Shown here: in pieces, positions 8,965 through 17,960 of the stretch
Numbering within the stretch: the first letter of the stretch is position 1
Layout: each line of letters starts with the position of its first letter
From: CAZEHS01 sp964424355
GTDB taxonomy: Bacteria > Bacillota > Clostridia > Peptostreptococcales > Acidaminobacteraceae
Direction of reading: 5' to 3'
Length of the DNA: 64,000 nucleotides
Assembly: GCA_964424355.1 (NCBI GenBank)
Contig: CAYRIO010000014.1
Location: 1-64,000 of the forward strand
The notes under the pieces: model-generated
Database searches by the model: none
The model's input: the letters and a program-made list of their open reading frames with translations, nothing else
What the model was told of the DNA's origin: nothing
Program-made: the position numbers and the translations under genes

Positions 8965-10136
8965 GGCTTCACCTGACTTCCCAAACTGAGAACCGCTTCA
9001 ATTTCTTTCGCAACGGCATCGTTGAACCCCTGAACATATGTGTATCCAGAATCCGCGATTTCTTTCAGATGGGATTCATCTGTCATCAGCTGTATAATCG
9101 CTCTTGCAAACACCTCCGGCTCATCTGCAATGATAAAGTTGCTGTCATTGTCACTGTCCAGGCCCATCGCGCCATTGGAGGAGGTGACCAGAGCCCTGTG
9201 ATAAGCCAGTGCTTCAACGCACTTGATTTTAAGACCCGTGCCCGACTCGATCGGATTAATCACAATATCCGCCATGGCGTATGCGGTTTCCAGCTCGTCC
9301 ACCAGTCCGATCGATGTAATCCCCGCCGCCTCATAGCGAAGATGCCGGCTGACAGTACCAGCGATGATCAGTTCAGCATCATTGAAACGCCCCCTGACGA
9401 TTGGGAAGATCTTTTCAACAAAATACTGAATGGTTCTGATATTCAACAGATTCCCCGAAGCAAGAAATAACATCTTCCTCGGATGTACCAGCGGCAATTT
9501 TTTCAGGACCAGTTGATGACCAATGACTTTCACCGATCTCAAGCCCTCCACCATCCGCTCAAAGACCTTGCCCTCCTCCGCTTGAATGGCAATGATGACA
9601 TCCGACCGCCTCAGCCCTTTCATCTCGTCCTGCTCTGAAACGGAATACCACCGGTAGGGCTTTCGGTCCTTGATATAGAGCTTGTAACGATCCGTGAATC
9701 TGTCATGGGTATCCAATACCTTCAGTTTTTCAGCACCGAACCCCTCAAAAATCCTGCTGAAAAAAACGTACTCTACCCAGATCACATCATAATGATGGAC
9801 CTCATCCAGGGATTTGATGAATGCCACGGTTTTTCTGGAACAATAATCATCCAGCCCGTTGTTCACATAAAATAGGAACTGCCTGTCGGTAAACCTTTTT
9901 ACAAAGCGTCTCACTGCACTGAGTAAATCGCCGCTGTATTGAAATTCGAGGGAATGATAGTGACTCTCACCCACAAATTGCTTATCCTTCTCAAAATCCC
10001 CTTCTTCCATCCTCACATGCAAAAAGTCGATTTCATGACCGGTTTCCTGAATTGCCTGATAAAGGTTTCTGATGCGCGCTCGGTTGCCCTGATCGGGCGG
10101 ATGCATCGGACATGGCGAGATCATAAGAATCTTCAT
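8961..10136 (-). CDS. Family 4 glycosyltransferase
   Basis: 391 residues from the ATG at 10136, which has a GGAGGGGG site; upstream in-frame codons to 10196 belong to the Wzy-gene overlap and lack a site. The N-terminus MKILMISPCPMHPPDQGNR is a typical GT4 acceptor-domain start. The C-terminal domain shows FLASGNLLNIRTIQYFVE and NPIESGTGLKIKCVEALAYH, the E-x7-E-like donor motif. Its first 104 bases overlap the end of the Wzy-like frame, which is unusual. Confidence 0.82.
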   Translation of the reverse strand: MKILMISPCPMHPPDQGNRARIRNLYQAIQETGHEIDFLHVRMEEGDFEKDKQFVGESHYHSLEFQYSGDLLSAVRRFVKRFTDRQFLFYVNNGLDDYCSRKTVAFIKSLDEVHHYDVIWVEYVFFSRIFEGFGAEKLKVLDTHDRFTDRYKLYIKDRKPYRWYSVSEQDEMKGLRRSDVIIAIQAEEGKVFERMVEGLRSVKVIGHQLVLKKLPLVHPRKMLFLASGNLLNIRTIQYFVEKIFPIVRGRFNDAELIIAGTVSRHLRYEAAGITSIGLVDELETAYAMADIVINPIESGTGLKIKCVEALAYHRALVTSSNGAMGLDSDNDSNFIIADEPEVFARAIIQLMTDESHLKEIADSGYTYVQGFNDAVAKEIEAVLSLGSQVKP

Positions 10137-11565
10137 CGCTGACCCCCTCCTCATTACCCTGAATGGCCTTTCTATACTCGAATTCCATGAAGGCAAAGAT
10201 TAAGCCCATATAAAACAGCGCCATGCTCTCCTGAAAGAAGAAAATCATTAAGCTGTTAATTAAAATCGCCCCATTGCACAGCAACGGAAAAAAAATACGT
10301 TGATCCCTTTTATAGATCCGCCATGAGATTATAAAGGCATTGGCCAGCAGTTGGAACGCCACCAAGCTCCCGAGAATGCCATACTGATAAATATATCCCA
10401 CGATGCCCGTATCCACCGTATAATGCCAAAATTCAACGCCGGATAGATAGTAGGCCTTTGGAAACCCTATATTGAGGGAACCCCAACCCAATAGCCAATG
10501 GTCCTTTATGTTTTCAGTAAAATACAGCACGGCATTCGATCTGATTCCGGCATTTCCAGAAATCGTGAATATTTCTTTTAACGTATCCATCACTAAATCA
10601 AACCTCGGCGCTTTCCCCAAGAGATACAACGCAATCAAAAGAGCTGAAATCCCAAGGGTTAACCATACCAGAAAAGCCAAGACAAGGCGTCTTGGAATAC
10701 GCTTCTGAAGAATCACCAGGGCTATCGCAATCAAAATCACTGTCGACACGGTTATGAAGCGGCTTTGCGCAATAAAAAGAAAGGTGTGCATCTGCACGAG
10801 CAGCGCCACAATATAGGCGTAGCGTTTCATCCCTAATTCTTTTCCCGATTTGGCGATTAGCTCATTCAGTGTTACGAAGGCACAAAACAGCATAAACACG
10901 GTGAATTCCGTAAAGCGCAAATTGCCATTCCTGAATCGGAAGTCTGTCACGAGAAAAACATAGCTCGGATAGAGCCAAGTCTGGAGGATGTAAATCACAC
11001 CCGCCACGAGTGAGGAATAGATGAATAATGTCTTGAATTTTTCATAGCGACTGATTTTTTCAATGAGAAAACACGCGAAGAAATAAATCAGAATCATGGC
11101 AGGGAGCAATAGATTGTAGGCCCCTTTAATCAATGGCTGACCCAGCGTGAAATATGCAGTGAAAATCGAAAGGATCTGATACCCCATAAATAAAACCACG
11201 CTCTTGAAAAGCAGAAAATGACTTTGGATAATTCTCGGCAGGTAGATGATGAACATCCCCATCAGAAAGAGACCTGTGAGCTGCTTCAAATCGTAAATGA
11301 AAACCAGTCTTGAACGATCGAAAATATAGAAGAAATTTTCAACCATGAGAATCAGCGATAAGAAAATAAACGCTCTGATATTTTTAGTCAGAACAAATGC
11401 CAGCCCGATGCCGAGAGCCAGGACTAGTGCAATACCAACCATGCCAGCCTGATAATACAGCACATATGAAATGAGGATCATCAGGGTGACTGCCAGCAGC
11501 AAAAAAAGCGTTTTAAAACGGTTGATGAGTTGAAGGGCTTTTACCAGGCCATATTCCATACACAT
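10033..11565 (-). CDS. O-antigen/polysaccharide polymerase (Wzy-like) membrane protein
   Basis: 510 residues with about ten to twelve predicted membrane segments and long loops, the organisation of Wzy/O-antigen ligase family proteins. Sequence conservation in this family is low, so the call rests on topology and on its place directly after the Wzx flippase. The start overlaps the wzx stop (TGATG). The last roughly 35-45 residues are hydrophilic (EEGVSDEDSYDLAMSDASAR) and overlap the next gene by 104 bp. They may be an out-of-frame tail created by an indel, since a TGA lies in the neighbouring frame just before the next gene's ribosome site. Confidence 0.75.
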   Translation of the reverse strand: MCMEYGLVKALQLINRFKTLFLLLAVTLMILISYVLYYQAGMVGIALVLALGIGLAFVLTKNIRAFIFLSLILMVENFFYIFDRSRLVFIYDLKQLTGLFLMGMFIIYLPRIIQSHFLLFKSVVLFMGYQILSIFTAYFTLGQPLIKGAYNLLLPAMILIYFFACFLIEKISRYEKFKTLFIYSSLVAGVIYILQTWLYPSYVFLVTDFRFRNGNLRFTEFTVFMLFCAFVTLNELIAKSGKELGMKRYAYIVALLVQMHTFLFIAQSRFITVSTVILIAIALVILQKRIPRRLVLAFLVWLTLGISALLIALYLLGKAPRFDLVMDTLKEIFTISGNAGIRSNAVLYFTENIKDHWLLGWGSLNIGFPKAYYLSGVEFWHYTVDTGIVGYIYQYGILGSLVAFQLLANAFIISWRIYKRDQRIFFPLLCNGAILINSLMIFFFQESMALFYMGLIFAFMEFEYRKAIQGNEEGVSDEDSYDLAMSDASARSGQPSAHQKPLSGNSGNRS

Positions 11566-13028
11566 CAGGCTCCTTTTAGCGAAGCGATGCCCTTTAATAC
11601 TTTATGAAGCAGAGCGCTGTCAATTTGCTTCGTATAAAAGTAAACGCAATAAGTCGATACGACATACAGGGTGCCATATACAAAGAAATTCAGAATATCC
11701 CCCAGAGGCGCCAGATATGAAATCCAGGCAAATAATCCTGCCATACCACTGGACGTCATGATGATTTTGAATAGGCGCTTGAACTCAAAAATATCTGTCA
11801 GTTTTATTTTTGTGAAGTGAATCACGGCGAAAATCTCCATCGCATTGACGACATACTGGATGATGACTGTGGCTATCGCCGCGCCGATCATCCCGAAAAA
11901 TCTTATGAATACCAAGCTGAGAATGATATTGCTCACAACGCCGATAAAGGAGATTAAGGCAATATATCGCTTTTTATCAATGACTATCAACAAGTGGCAG
12001 TAAATTGTAAAGGTAATCATGAATCGCAGCAGATACACCCGCATGATGGGAACCGAATCCAGGTAGCGCTCAGAAAAAATGAAGCTGACATATCCCTCGG
12101 CAAAAATCATGAACAGCCACATGAACGTGATGAGGATCAACGCGGTGTTGGTTGCGGCATTTCTCCAAATTGACAACCCATCCATAAAGGATTTTTCTTT
12201 TGTCTCTTTTGAAAGCCTGGGGAATATGACAGACCCGACAGTTACCGTTAACAATTGGACGATCGGGATATTCATGGCGCCATTGTTGTAAATGGCATAT
12301 GCCTCAGGGGGGAATCGCGAGGAGATGATCAACTGATCCACGTAAACGTTTAAAGTAATCATAATGAGTGAAATGCCCATAGGGAATGAGAATCTGACCA
12401 GCTCTTTGAGGTATATCCAGTCAAAATTCAGCCGGAACGACTCTTTTTTAAGGATAATCCCAAAAAACACGACACTTTTGATCAATTCAAAAATTGCGAT
12501 TTCAATGATTAAATACAATTCGTTTTGGGACAATAGGATAATGGCTACGGCGATCAAATAATGAATCGTATAGGAAACGATTTGAAGCTTGCCCAAAAGG
12601 ACCGCCTGCCCCGCGCTTAAGAAGAGACTGTCTAAAAGGCTCTCAAGGGTATAAATGAAAGTCAGCGCTGCAATAATGGGCATGTAGTCATTCAGGCGGC
12701 TATTGTTCAGGAACTGCCCCAAGGTGTTTCCAGACAGCAGCAGCAACGCCACCACCGGAAGGATGACCATGAGCTTGATCACGATCATGTTCGTGATCAG
12801 CTGATCGCGCTTCACCTTCTCTATGATTCTGTAGTTGTATGAGATTGTCTCATTCATGCCCAGCAGCAGGATCAGATTGATGGTATTGGCGATCAGCAGG
12901 ACTTGTCTGTATGTCCCGTACTCCGTTGTCGACAAATATCTGGAAATCAGCATTACAAATAGCAGAGCCAACACGCTTTGATATGTCTTCCCGAATAAGC
13001 TGTAAGCTGACTCCTTCAACAGTGACAT
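11565..13028 (-). CDS. Oligosaccharide flippase (Wzx-like, MOP superfamily)
   Basis: 487 residues, about twelve to fourteen hydrophobic segments, and the N-terminal signature YSLFGKTYQSVLALLFVMLI SRYLSTTEYGTYRQ common to polysaccharide flippases. It would move undecaprenyl-linked repeat units across the membrane for the Wzy polymerase encoded next. AAGGAGG precedes the ATG. It lies between the wzz-like and wzy-like genes, a standard Wzx/Wzy-dependent order. Confidence 0.87.
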   Translation of the reverse strand: MSLLKESAYSLFGKTYQSVLALLFVMLISRYLSTTEYGTYRQVLLIANTINLILLLGMNETISYNYRIIEKVKRDQLITNMIVIKLMVILPVVALLLLSGNTLGQFLNNSRLNDYMPIIAALTFIYTLESLLDSLFLSAGQAVLLGKLQIVSYTIHYLIAVAIILLSQNELYLIIEIAIFELIKSVVFFGIILKKESFRLNFDWIYLKELVRFSFPMGISLIMITLNVYVDQLIISSRFPPEAYAIYNNGAMNIPIVQLLTVTVGSVIFPRLSKETKEKSFMDGLSIWRNAATNTALILITFMWLFMIFAEGYVSFIFSERYLDSVPIMRVYLLRFMITFTIYCHLLIVIDKKRYIALISFIGVVSNIILSLVFIRFFGMIGAAIATVIIQYVVNAMEIFAVIHFTKIKLTDIFEFKRLFKIIMTSSGMAGLFAWISYLAPLGDILNFFVYGTLYVVSTYCVYFYTKQIDSALLHKVLKGIASLKGA

Positions 13029-13123
13029 TTCATACCCTCCTTACTGCAGCCTACCCATATCCGGTCAGCATTGTGAAAAAAGGATACATTTGCCCCCACA
13101 TGCATTCCGATGCCCCAGAATGA

Positions 13124-14410
13124 CTACTCCTGATAGGCGATGCCCAAAAAACGAGCGTTCAGCGCTTTAAAATTATCGACAATGTAACGCACGTTCTCGC
13201 GGTTTGAATTATTGGAAGCAGCCAATATGACGGATCCTCTGTTCGCTAACTTCGTTATGATCCGCTCTTCAGCACTGACACTCAAAATAATCAGATCATA
13301 GTTCTTTTCAATTTCATTCAACAAGGATTCGAATTTTTCAAGGGACTCCTGATTAAAGGCTATTCTCTTATCCGTTCCCATCAGAATGTCAAACGAATAA
13401 GATACACTGCAGATCAGCTGCGGCAACGGCTCCTTCTGAAAAAGCGCCTTGCTGAGCCGGTTTTCGTGGCCGAATCTCTCCGTCAAAATATTACTGAACG
13501 TGGATACCGGATTAATGGGAATGTACAGTGCCTTTTCATAGCTTTTTCCCATGTAATTGGCAAAGGCCAGTGCAAAGGCTTCGTTTTTTCCGCTGTCATC
13601 ACTGGTAATGACTGTGCAAAGCTTTTGGTGATGCTGCTCAATGTCATTATTGACCGTCTGCCAGACAAAATGATAATCCTCATTTTTCATCGTATTCAGG
13701 AGATGTGTGATATTCCTTCCCTTCATGCCATGCTTTGTGCAGCTCAGCACTTTTTTCCGGGAGATGGTTTCCGCTTCAATATAGGTCTTGAGTTCCTTGC
13801 TTAAAAGAAATTTTAGAAGGATCAGGCTCATGCCAATGAAGGCGCCCAGAACCGCGCCCAAAATGACCAGCATGACCTTTTGGGGCGCTATGGGTTCCTT
13901 TGAAAGATAGGAGGCATCAACGTTCTCAACCGTTGAAATTCTGACGATTTTAGCGGCTTCTCTTGACAAAACCCGCTCAATTCGACTCGAAACCGCCATG
14001 GCAAGGCCTTGATCAGTGCTGTCATAGCCCACTTTAAAAAATGTGGAATCCATGGATATTTCTACATACAAATGCGCCATATAATCTTCATAGCTTAACA
14101 GCTGTATATCGTTTTCAACGGCTGAAAGGGCTTTGATCTCATCGTAAAACCTCCGGCTTTCTATCAGGTTCTCAATGTCAAGTAACAGCAAATTATAGAA
14201 TTGAAATTCATTGATCGTGAAGAAAGCGCTGTTCAACTCTGATTTATTCAGATAATAAGTCGCATGCGCTCTATAAACAGGGGGGATATAAACGACCAGG
14301 ATTAGCGCCATAATTATTCCAACCACCATGGTTATGGCCAGGATCCAAAGGTTTCTGAATAAAAAGAAGAGATCACTCACCCAATTTTTATCTTCAAATG
14401 ACCTTTCCAT
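13124..14410 (-). CDS. Wzz-type chain-length/co-polymerase protein with degenerate tyrosine-kinase domain
   Basis: 428 residues. Membrane segments at about 21-41 and 178-200 bracket a roughly 135-residue extracytoplasmic part, as in Wzz/CpsC proteins. The cytoplasmic C-terminal part (about 220-428) has the layout of a BY-kinase/CpsD domain, but the Walker A site reads TSDDSGKNEAF (270-280) instead of G-K-T/S. The Walker B-like strand is YDLIILSVS (372-380) where active kinases have LDTPP-type Asp. No tyrosine cluster ends the protein. It is therefore probably a catalytically dead kinase-like domain fused to Wzz, perhaps structural. No separate active CpsD is seen in the window. Confidence 0.78.
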   Translation of the reverse strand: MERSFEDKNWVSDLFFLFRNLWILAITMVVGIIMALILVVYIPPVYRAHATYYLNKSELNSAFFTINEFQFYNLLLLDIENLIESRRFYDEIKALSAVENDIQLLSYEDYMAHLYVEISMDSTFFKVGYDSTDQGLAMAVSSRIERVLSREAAKIVRISTVENVDASYLSKEPIAPQKVMLVILGAVLGAFIGMSLILLKFLLSKELKTYIEAETISRKKVLSCTKHGMKGRNITHLLNTMKNEDYHFVWQTVNNDIEQHHQKLCTVITSDDSGKNEAFALAFANYMGKSYEKALYIPINPVSTFSNILTERFGHENRLSKALFQKEPLPQLICSVSYSFDILMGTDKRIAFNQESLEKFESLLNEIEKNYDLIILSVSAEERIITKLANRGSVILAASNNSNRENVRYIVDNFKALNARFLGIAYQE

Positions 14411-14424
14411 GGCTGTCCCTCCGT

Positions 14425-15537
14425 TTAAATCTCCTGCTGCATTTTAAAAACCGATTGATACACCTGATTCGTTTTTGCCGCCACACAGTCCCACGAATAA
14501 TTTTCTTTGATGTATTCAATCGTCCGATCACCATCATAACTATTTTTCGAAATCAACAGCTGTTCCAACTTGTTTCTGAGATCCTCTACGTCCCTGCTTC
14601 GGAACGTAAAGCCATACGCATCAACAACCGTCCTGTTCTCCTCGATATCGCTGGTAAGACAAAGGGTCCCATAGCTCATGGCTTCAAGCAGCGATATAGG
14701 AAGCCCTTCCACAGTAGACGGCAGCACATACATGTACGCGTAACTGAAAAGCGCTTCGAGAGCCTCTCCCTCTACAAATCCTGTAAAAACAATATTGGGG
14801 TTGCTCTCCGCCAGTTTTTTTACTTTTTTTACGTACGCATCAGAGTGACTTGTCCCACCGGCGACCACCAATTTCTTATCGGTATTCAGACCCTTAAAGG
14901 CCTCAATCAGAAAATGAAGACCTTTTTCTGGAACGATTCTGCTGAGAAACAGAATGTATGAATCCGCCGCCAGTCCGTATGTCTCCTCAATTATCTTCTC
15001 CGATGGTTTTTGCTTCACATAGACCCCGTTGGGAATATAGACAGGGGTTTTGTGGTATTTCTCTTCAAAGTAGGGTAAGAGTGTCTTGCTGACACTGATG
15101 GTCTGATGCGCATAGCGAACGCCAACCTGTTCACCAAGCTTGAGGATGAGTTTCGTCAGCCGTCCCCACTTATCCCGCTTCCAGTCAAGACCGTGTATGG
15201 TGCATATCACCTTACGGCCGAACAACCTTGGCAAGAATGCGAACAGGGAAGGTCCCAACGCGTGAAAATGGATCAGTTCTGCTCCGGACTTAAGTGCGTG
15301 CAGGGTTGACGCTGCCGTATAGGTAATCGTGTCAAAATGATTCGTATTCACACTGGGGATCTGTATGATCCTCATCCCCTTGTAGCTTTCGAGCAATGCG
15401 CTGCAATAATCGCTTCTGGCATATATCCAGAGATCATGTCCCATTGCCGCAAGCCTACATCCGATTTCTTCTACGTGGACTTCTATGCCTCCGGCCCGAG
15501 AAGGCATCCCCTTTTGACCGATCATGGCAATTTTCAC
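14425..15537 (-). CDS. Family 4 glycosyltransferase with DUF1972-type N-terminus
   Basis: 370 residues from a GTG at 15537, chosen because GGGAGGT lies seven bases upstream and the protein then begins VKIAMIGQKGMPSRAGGIEV, the conserved start of DUF1972/GT4 enzymes. A frame from 15672 would add 45 residues with no family similarity. The donor domain shows YILFLSRIVPEKGLHFL and PSTVEGLPISLLEAMSYGT. It is first in the minus-strand operon that runs to rfbC and may add an early sugar such as rhamnose; that is only a guess. Confidence 0.85.
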   Translation of the reverse strand: MKIAMIGQKGMPSRAGGIEVHVEEIGCRLAAMGHDLWIYARSDYCSALLESYKGMRIIQIPSVNTNHFDTITYTAASTLHALKSGAELIHFHALGPSLFAFLPRLFGRKVICTIHGLDWKRDKWGRLTKLILKLGEQVGVRYAHQTISVSKTLLPYFEEKYHKTPVYIPNGVYVKQKPSEKIIEETYGLAADSYILFLSRIVPEKGLHFLIEAFKGLNTDKKLVVAGGTSHSDAYVKKVKKLAESNPNIVFTGFVEGEALEALFSYAYMYVLPSTVEGLPISLLEAMSYGTLCLTSDIEENRTVVDAYGFTFRSRDVEDLRNKLEQLLISKNSYDGDRTIEYIKENYSWDCVAAKTNQVYQSVFKMQQEI

Positions 15538-15870
15538 CGGTGCACCTCCCCATGGAGAAGCTACAAATTTTTGCCGATTATTAACCCCGTGATTTAACAT
15601 TCCGTCAGGTGCGTTTATTAATTTATACCCTTTGCAATCCGAGATATAATCATAATTCGTGAATAAACACACTTTTAATTGGCCTTATTCCTCGCCCATT
15701 CCGTTGGGGATCCCATGAGGGGATCTTCAGGTGCGGCAGCAACTAAAAAGGAGCTGTCATAAATGATCAACCTCATCATCTACAGCTCCGTGTTTATCAG
15801 CTCAGGCAGGCGGCACTCCGTTCTTCCCACTTAGCAATTAACGATATCCCGATTTCCTGAATTCTGACCC
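15538..15870. other. Intergenic region between the GT4 operon and the secreted-protein gene
   Basis: About 330 bp without a convincing gene. It holds the terminator at 15745-15789 and the probable leader of the GT4-rfbC operon. Several TATAAA/TATATC-like boxes occur around 15620-15660, but none has a convincing -35 at the right spacing. Confidence 0.5.
15745..15789 (-). terminator. Intrinsic terminator downstream of the secreted-protein gene
   Basis: GGAGCTGT/ACAGCTCC arms (15750-15757, 15782-15789) followed on the minus strand by TTTTT. It isolates the secreted-protein gene from the long GT4-rfbC operon. Confidence 0.75.
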
Positions 15871-16359
15871 TTATTGGAATCCAGGTATTTTAAGCCATAA
15901 TCCGGCTACATCATCATCACCCTCATAAACAAAGGGTACGCCGCCAGCCTCGAATTGAATGCCTGCAGCGACATAGCCATCAGCATCGCCTGCAATTACA
16001 TCTGCGAAAAGCGCCTGCAGCGCAGGGATGGAGAAGTGCATGACAAGATCCATTTCTCCGTCACCGTTAACGTCTTCCAGGTTCCACCGGATAGGTACAA
16101 CGAGTCGTTCGCCCGCAGGGCCAAAAAGAATGGTGGCCGGATCGACAGCATCAATATCGAATGCGCCATTTCCACCAAGCAATGCAACTGGCAGAACACC
16201 CCGGTTATTGAAGTTGACAGCATTGGGGCAGCTCCCCGGCTTGACATCTACGTACGTTTCACCCGCAGCGAACGAATAGGTCATTAGTAAAGTCGTCAGC
16301 AAGAGTGACACAATCATCAACACACTGAACGTCCTTCCGAAACGACTTCTGCTCAACAT
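15871..16359 (-). CDS. Secreted protein with VDVKPGSCPN-type domain
   Basis: 162 residues from the ATG at 16359, which has a near-perfect GGAGGTGAT site; the longer frame has none. Residues 1-31 are a signal peptide (basic start, hydrophobic core, cleavage near SFAA-G). The mature part begins with VDVKPGSCPNAVN and has GVLPVALLG, DPATILFGP and a calcium-loop-like EDVNGDGEMDL (95-105). This conserved module occurs in secreted proteins of many environmental bacteria and archaea, and its function is not established. It has its own terminator and possibly its own promoter, and interrupts the polysaccharide genes. Confidence 0.75.
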   Translation of the reverse strand: MLSRSRFGRTFSVLMIVSLLLTTLLMTYSFAAGETYVDVKPGSCPNAVNFNNRGVLPVALLGGNGAFDIDAVDPATILFGPAGERLVVPIRWNLEDVNGDGEMDLVMHFSIPALQALFADVIAGDADGYVAAGIQFEAGGVPFVYEGDDDVAGLWLKIPGFQ

Positions 16360-16473
16360 TATTATCACCTCCAGTTCCATGATCTGTGCTTGAAACAGTT
16401 GGTAATGTAAACTCAATGCGCAACGCAATCCAGAATGCAGCCTGCTTGAACTGGGTTGATTCCATTCGGTTTC

Positions 16474-16501
16474 TTTCTAGGCGATTGAATGGCAGTGTCA
16501 A
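16474..16501 (-). promoter_or_regulatory. Possible promoter for the secreted-protein gene
   Basis: On the minus strand TTGACA (16496-16501) is followed after 16 bp by TAGAAA (16474-16479), giving a leader of about 110 bases. The -10 is imperfect. Confidence 0.35.
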
Positions 16502-16540
16502 ATGAACGTTCCAGTGCATATATACCCAAAAACACGATTA

Positions 16541-17869
16541 TTAAACCGATTCGCGTATAACTTGAACCATCACTTCCAGCATTTCCTGTGTAAGTCCCGG
16601 ATACACACCCACCCAAAAACTGTTGTTCATGATGGCATCCGTTCGCGCAAGGGTGCCTACGGCTCTGAATCCCATCCCGCTTCGGCGCAGCCCGTCAAAA
16701 CAAGGATGTTTGATGAGGTTGCCGCTGAAGAGCATCCGGGTCTGTACCCCTTTTGCTTCTATTTGGCGTACAACCTGTTCCCTGCTCAAATCCGCCTCTG
16801 GCCGCAGCGTCATCATGAAGCCGAACCAGGAAGGCGCAGCGCCTTCACAGGCCACTGGAAGAATGACGCGGTCGCCGATGTCACGCAGCGCATTCCTTAA
16901 ATACGCCCAGTTTTCCCGGCGGCGTTCCACAAAGCTGTCCAGCTTTGTTAGCTGGGCACATCCAACAGCGGCTTGCATATCCGTTGCTTTCAAGTTGTAG
17001 CCAAAATGAGAATACACGTATTTATGGTCATAGCCTTGAGGGAGCTCGCCGTAGCGGCCATCAAAGCGGTGTCCACAGCGATTGTCCATGCCAGGCTTGC
17101 ATTGACAGTCTCGCCCCCAGTCCCTCAGGGACATTACAATTGGAGCCAGCAAGTCATTATTTGTGTAAACTGCCCCCCCTTCGCCCATGGTCATATGATG
17201 CGGCGGGTAAAAGCTGGATGTCGCCAAATCACCGAAGGTTCCCGTCAATCGGGTCACACCGTCAAGATCATAAGTCGAGCCCAGGGCGTCACAATTATCT
17301 TCCACAAGCCATAAATCATGGACCTCACAAAATTTTTTCACTTTTGAGATATTAAAGGGGTTTCCAAGGGTATGAGCAATCATGACAGCCTTTGTGCGTT
17401 CGCTCAACGCCGCATCCAGTTGGTCCACGTCCAGGTTGTATTGGGGGATCGTCACATCCACAAATACGGGAACAGCGCCGAATTGGATGATAGGCGCCAC
17501 CGTTGTTGGAAATGCTGCGGCAACTGTAATGATTTCATCGCCCCGTTGGATGGCTTTATCGCCCAGCAGCGGTGAGGTGAGCGCCATGAATGCCAACAAA
17601 TTTGCTGATGATCCAGAGTTCACCAAAAAACAGTGGCGGACGCCCAAATACGCCGCGAAATCTTGTTCAAAGCGCTCAGTGTAAACACCGCCAGTCAGCC
17701 AAAAATCCAGGGCGCTGCGGACCAGCATCATCATTTCCTCTTCGTCATAGACCCTGCCAGCGTATGCCATCCTGTCACCGGGCCGATACCCCTTTTGATG
17801 GTATTTCCCATGATAGGACTTCACAAGCTGCAGAATCTCATCTCTGGCACGTTCCTCTTCTCTTGTCAC
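16541..17869 (-). CDS. rfbH: CDP-4-keto-6-deoxy-D-glucose-3-dehydrase (RfbH/E1 family)
   Basis: 442 residues, GTG start with a G-rich site. It is a DegT/AHBA-fold enzyme that uses PMP and a [2Fe-2S] cluster to remove the C3 hydroxyl of CDP-4-keto-6-deoxyglucose. The position that is Lys in aminotransferases is His here (YPPHHMTMGEGG, His224/225), as in known E1 enzymes. Cluster cysteines are visible as C255-x1-C257-x7-C265 (DCQCKPGMDNRC) with C193 upstream. The reductase that feeds it electrons (E3/RfbI type) is not in the window. It is divergent from manC. Confidence 0.92.
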   Translation of the reverse strand: MTREEERARDEILQLVKSYHGKYHQKGYRPGDRMAYAGRVYDEEEMMMLVRSALDFWLTGGVYTERFEQDFAAYLGVRHCFLVNSGSSANLLAFMALTSPLLGDKAIQRGDEIITVAAAFPTTVAPIIQFGAVPVFVDVTIPQYNLDVDQLDAALSERTKAVMIAHTLGNPFNISKVKKFCEVHDLWLVEDNCDALGSTYDLDGVTRLTGTFGDLATSSFYPPHHMTMGEGGAVYTNNDLLAPIVMSLRDWGRDCQCKPGMDNRCGHRFDGRYGELPQGYDHKYVYSHFGYNLKATDMQAAVGCAQLTKLDSFVERRRENWAYLRNALRDIGDRVILPVACEGAAPSWFGFMMTLRPEADLSREQVVRQIEAKGVQTRMLFSGNLIKHPCFDGLRRSGMGFRAVGTLARTDAIMNNSFWVGVYPGLTQEMLEVMVQVIRESV

Positions 17870-17960
17870 GATGCATCCCCCCCATCCCTAGCATGAAACC
17901 ACTGTCGCAATCCTCACGTGTCGTCAACAACCGCAGGCAAACGAACAATTGGAGGTCATT

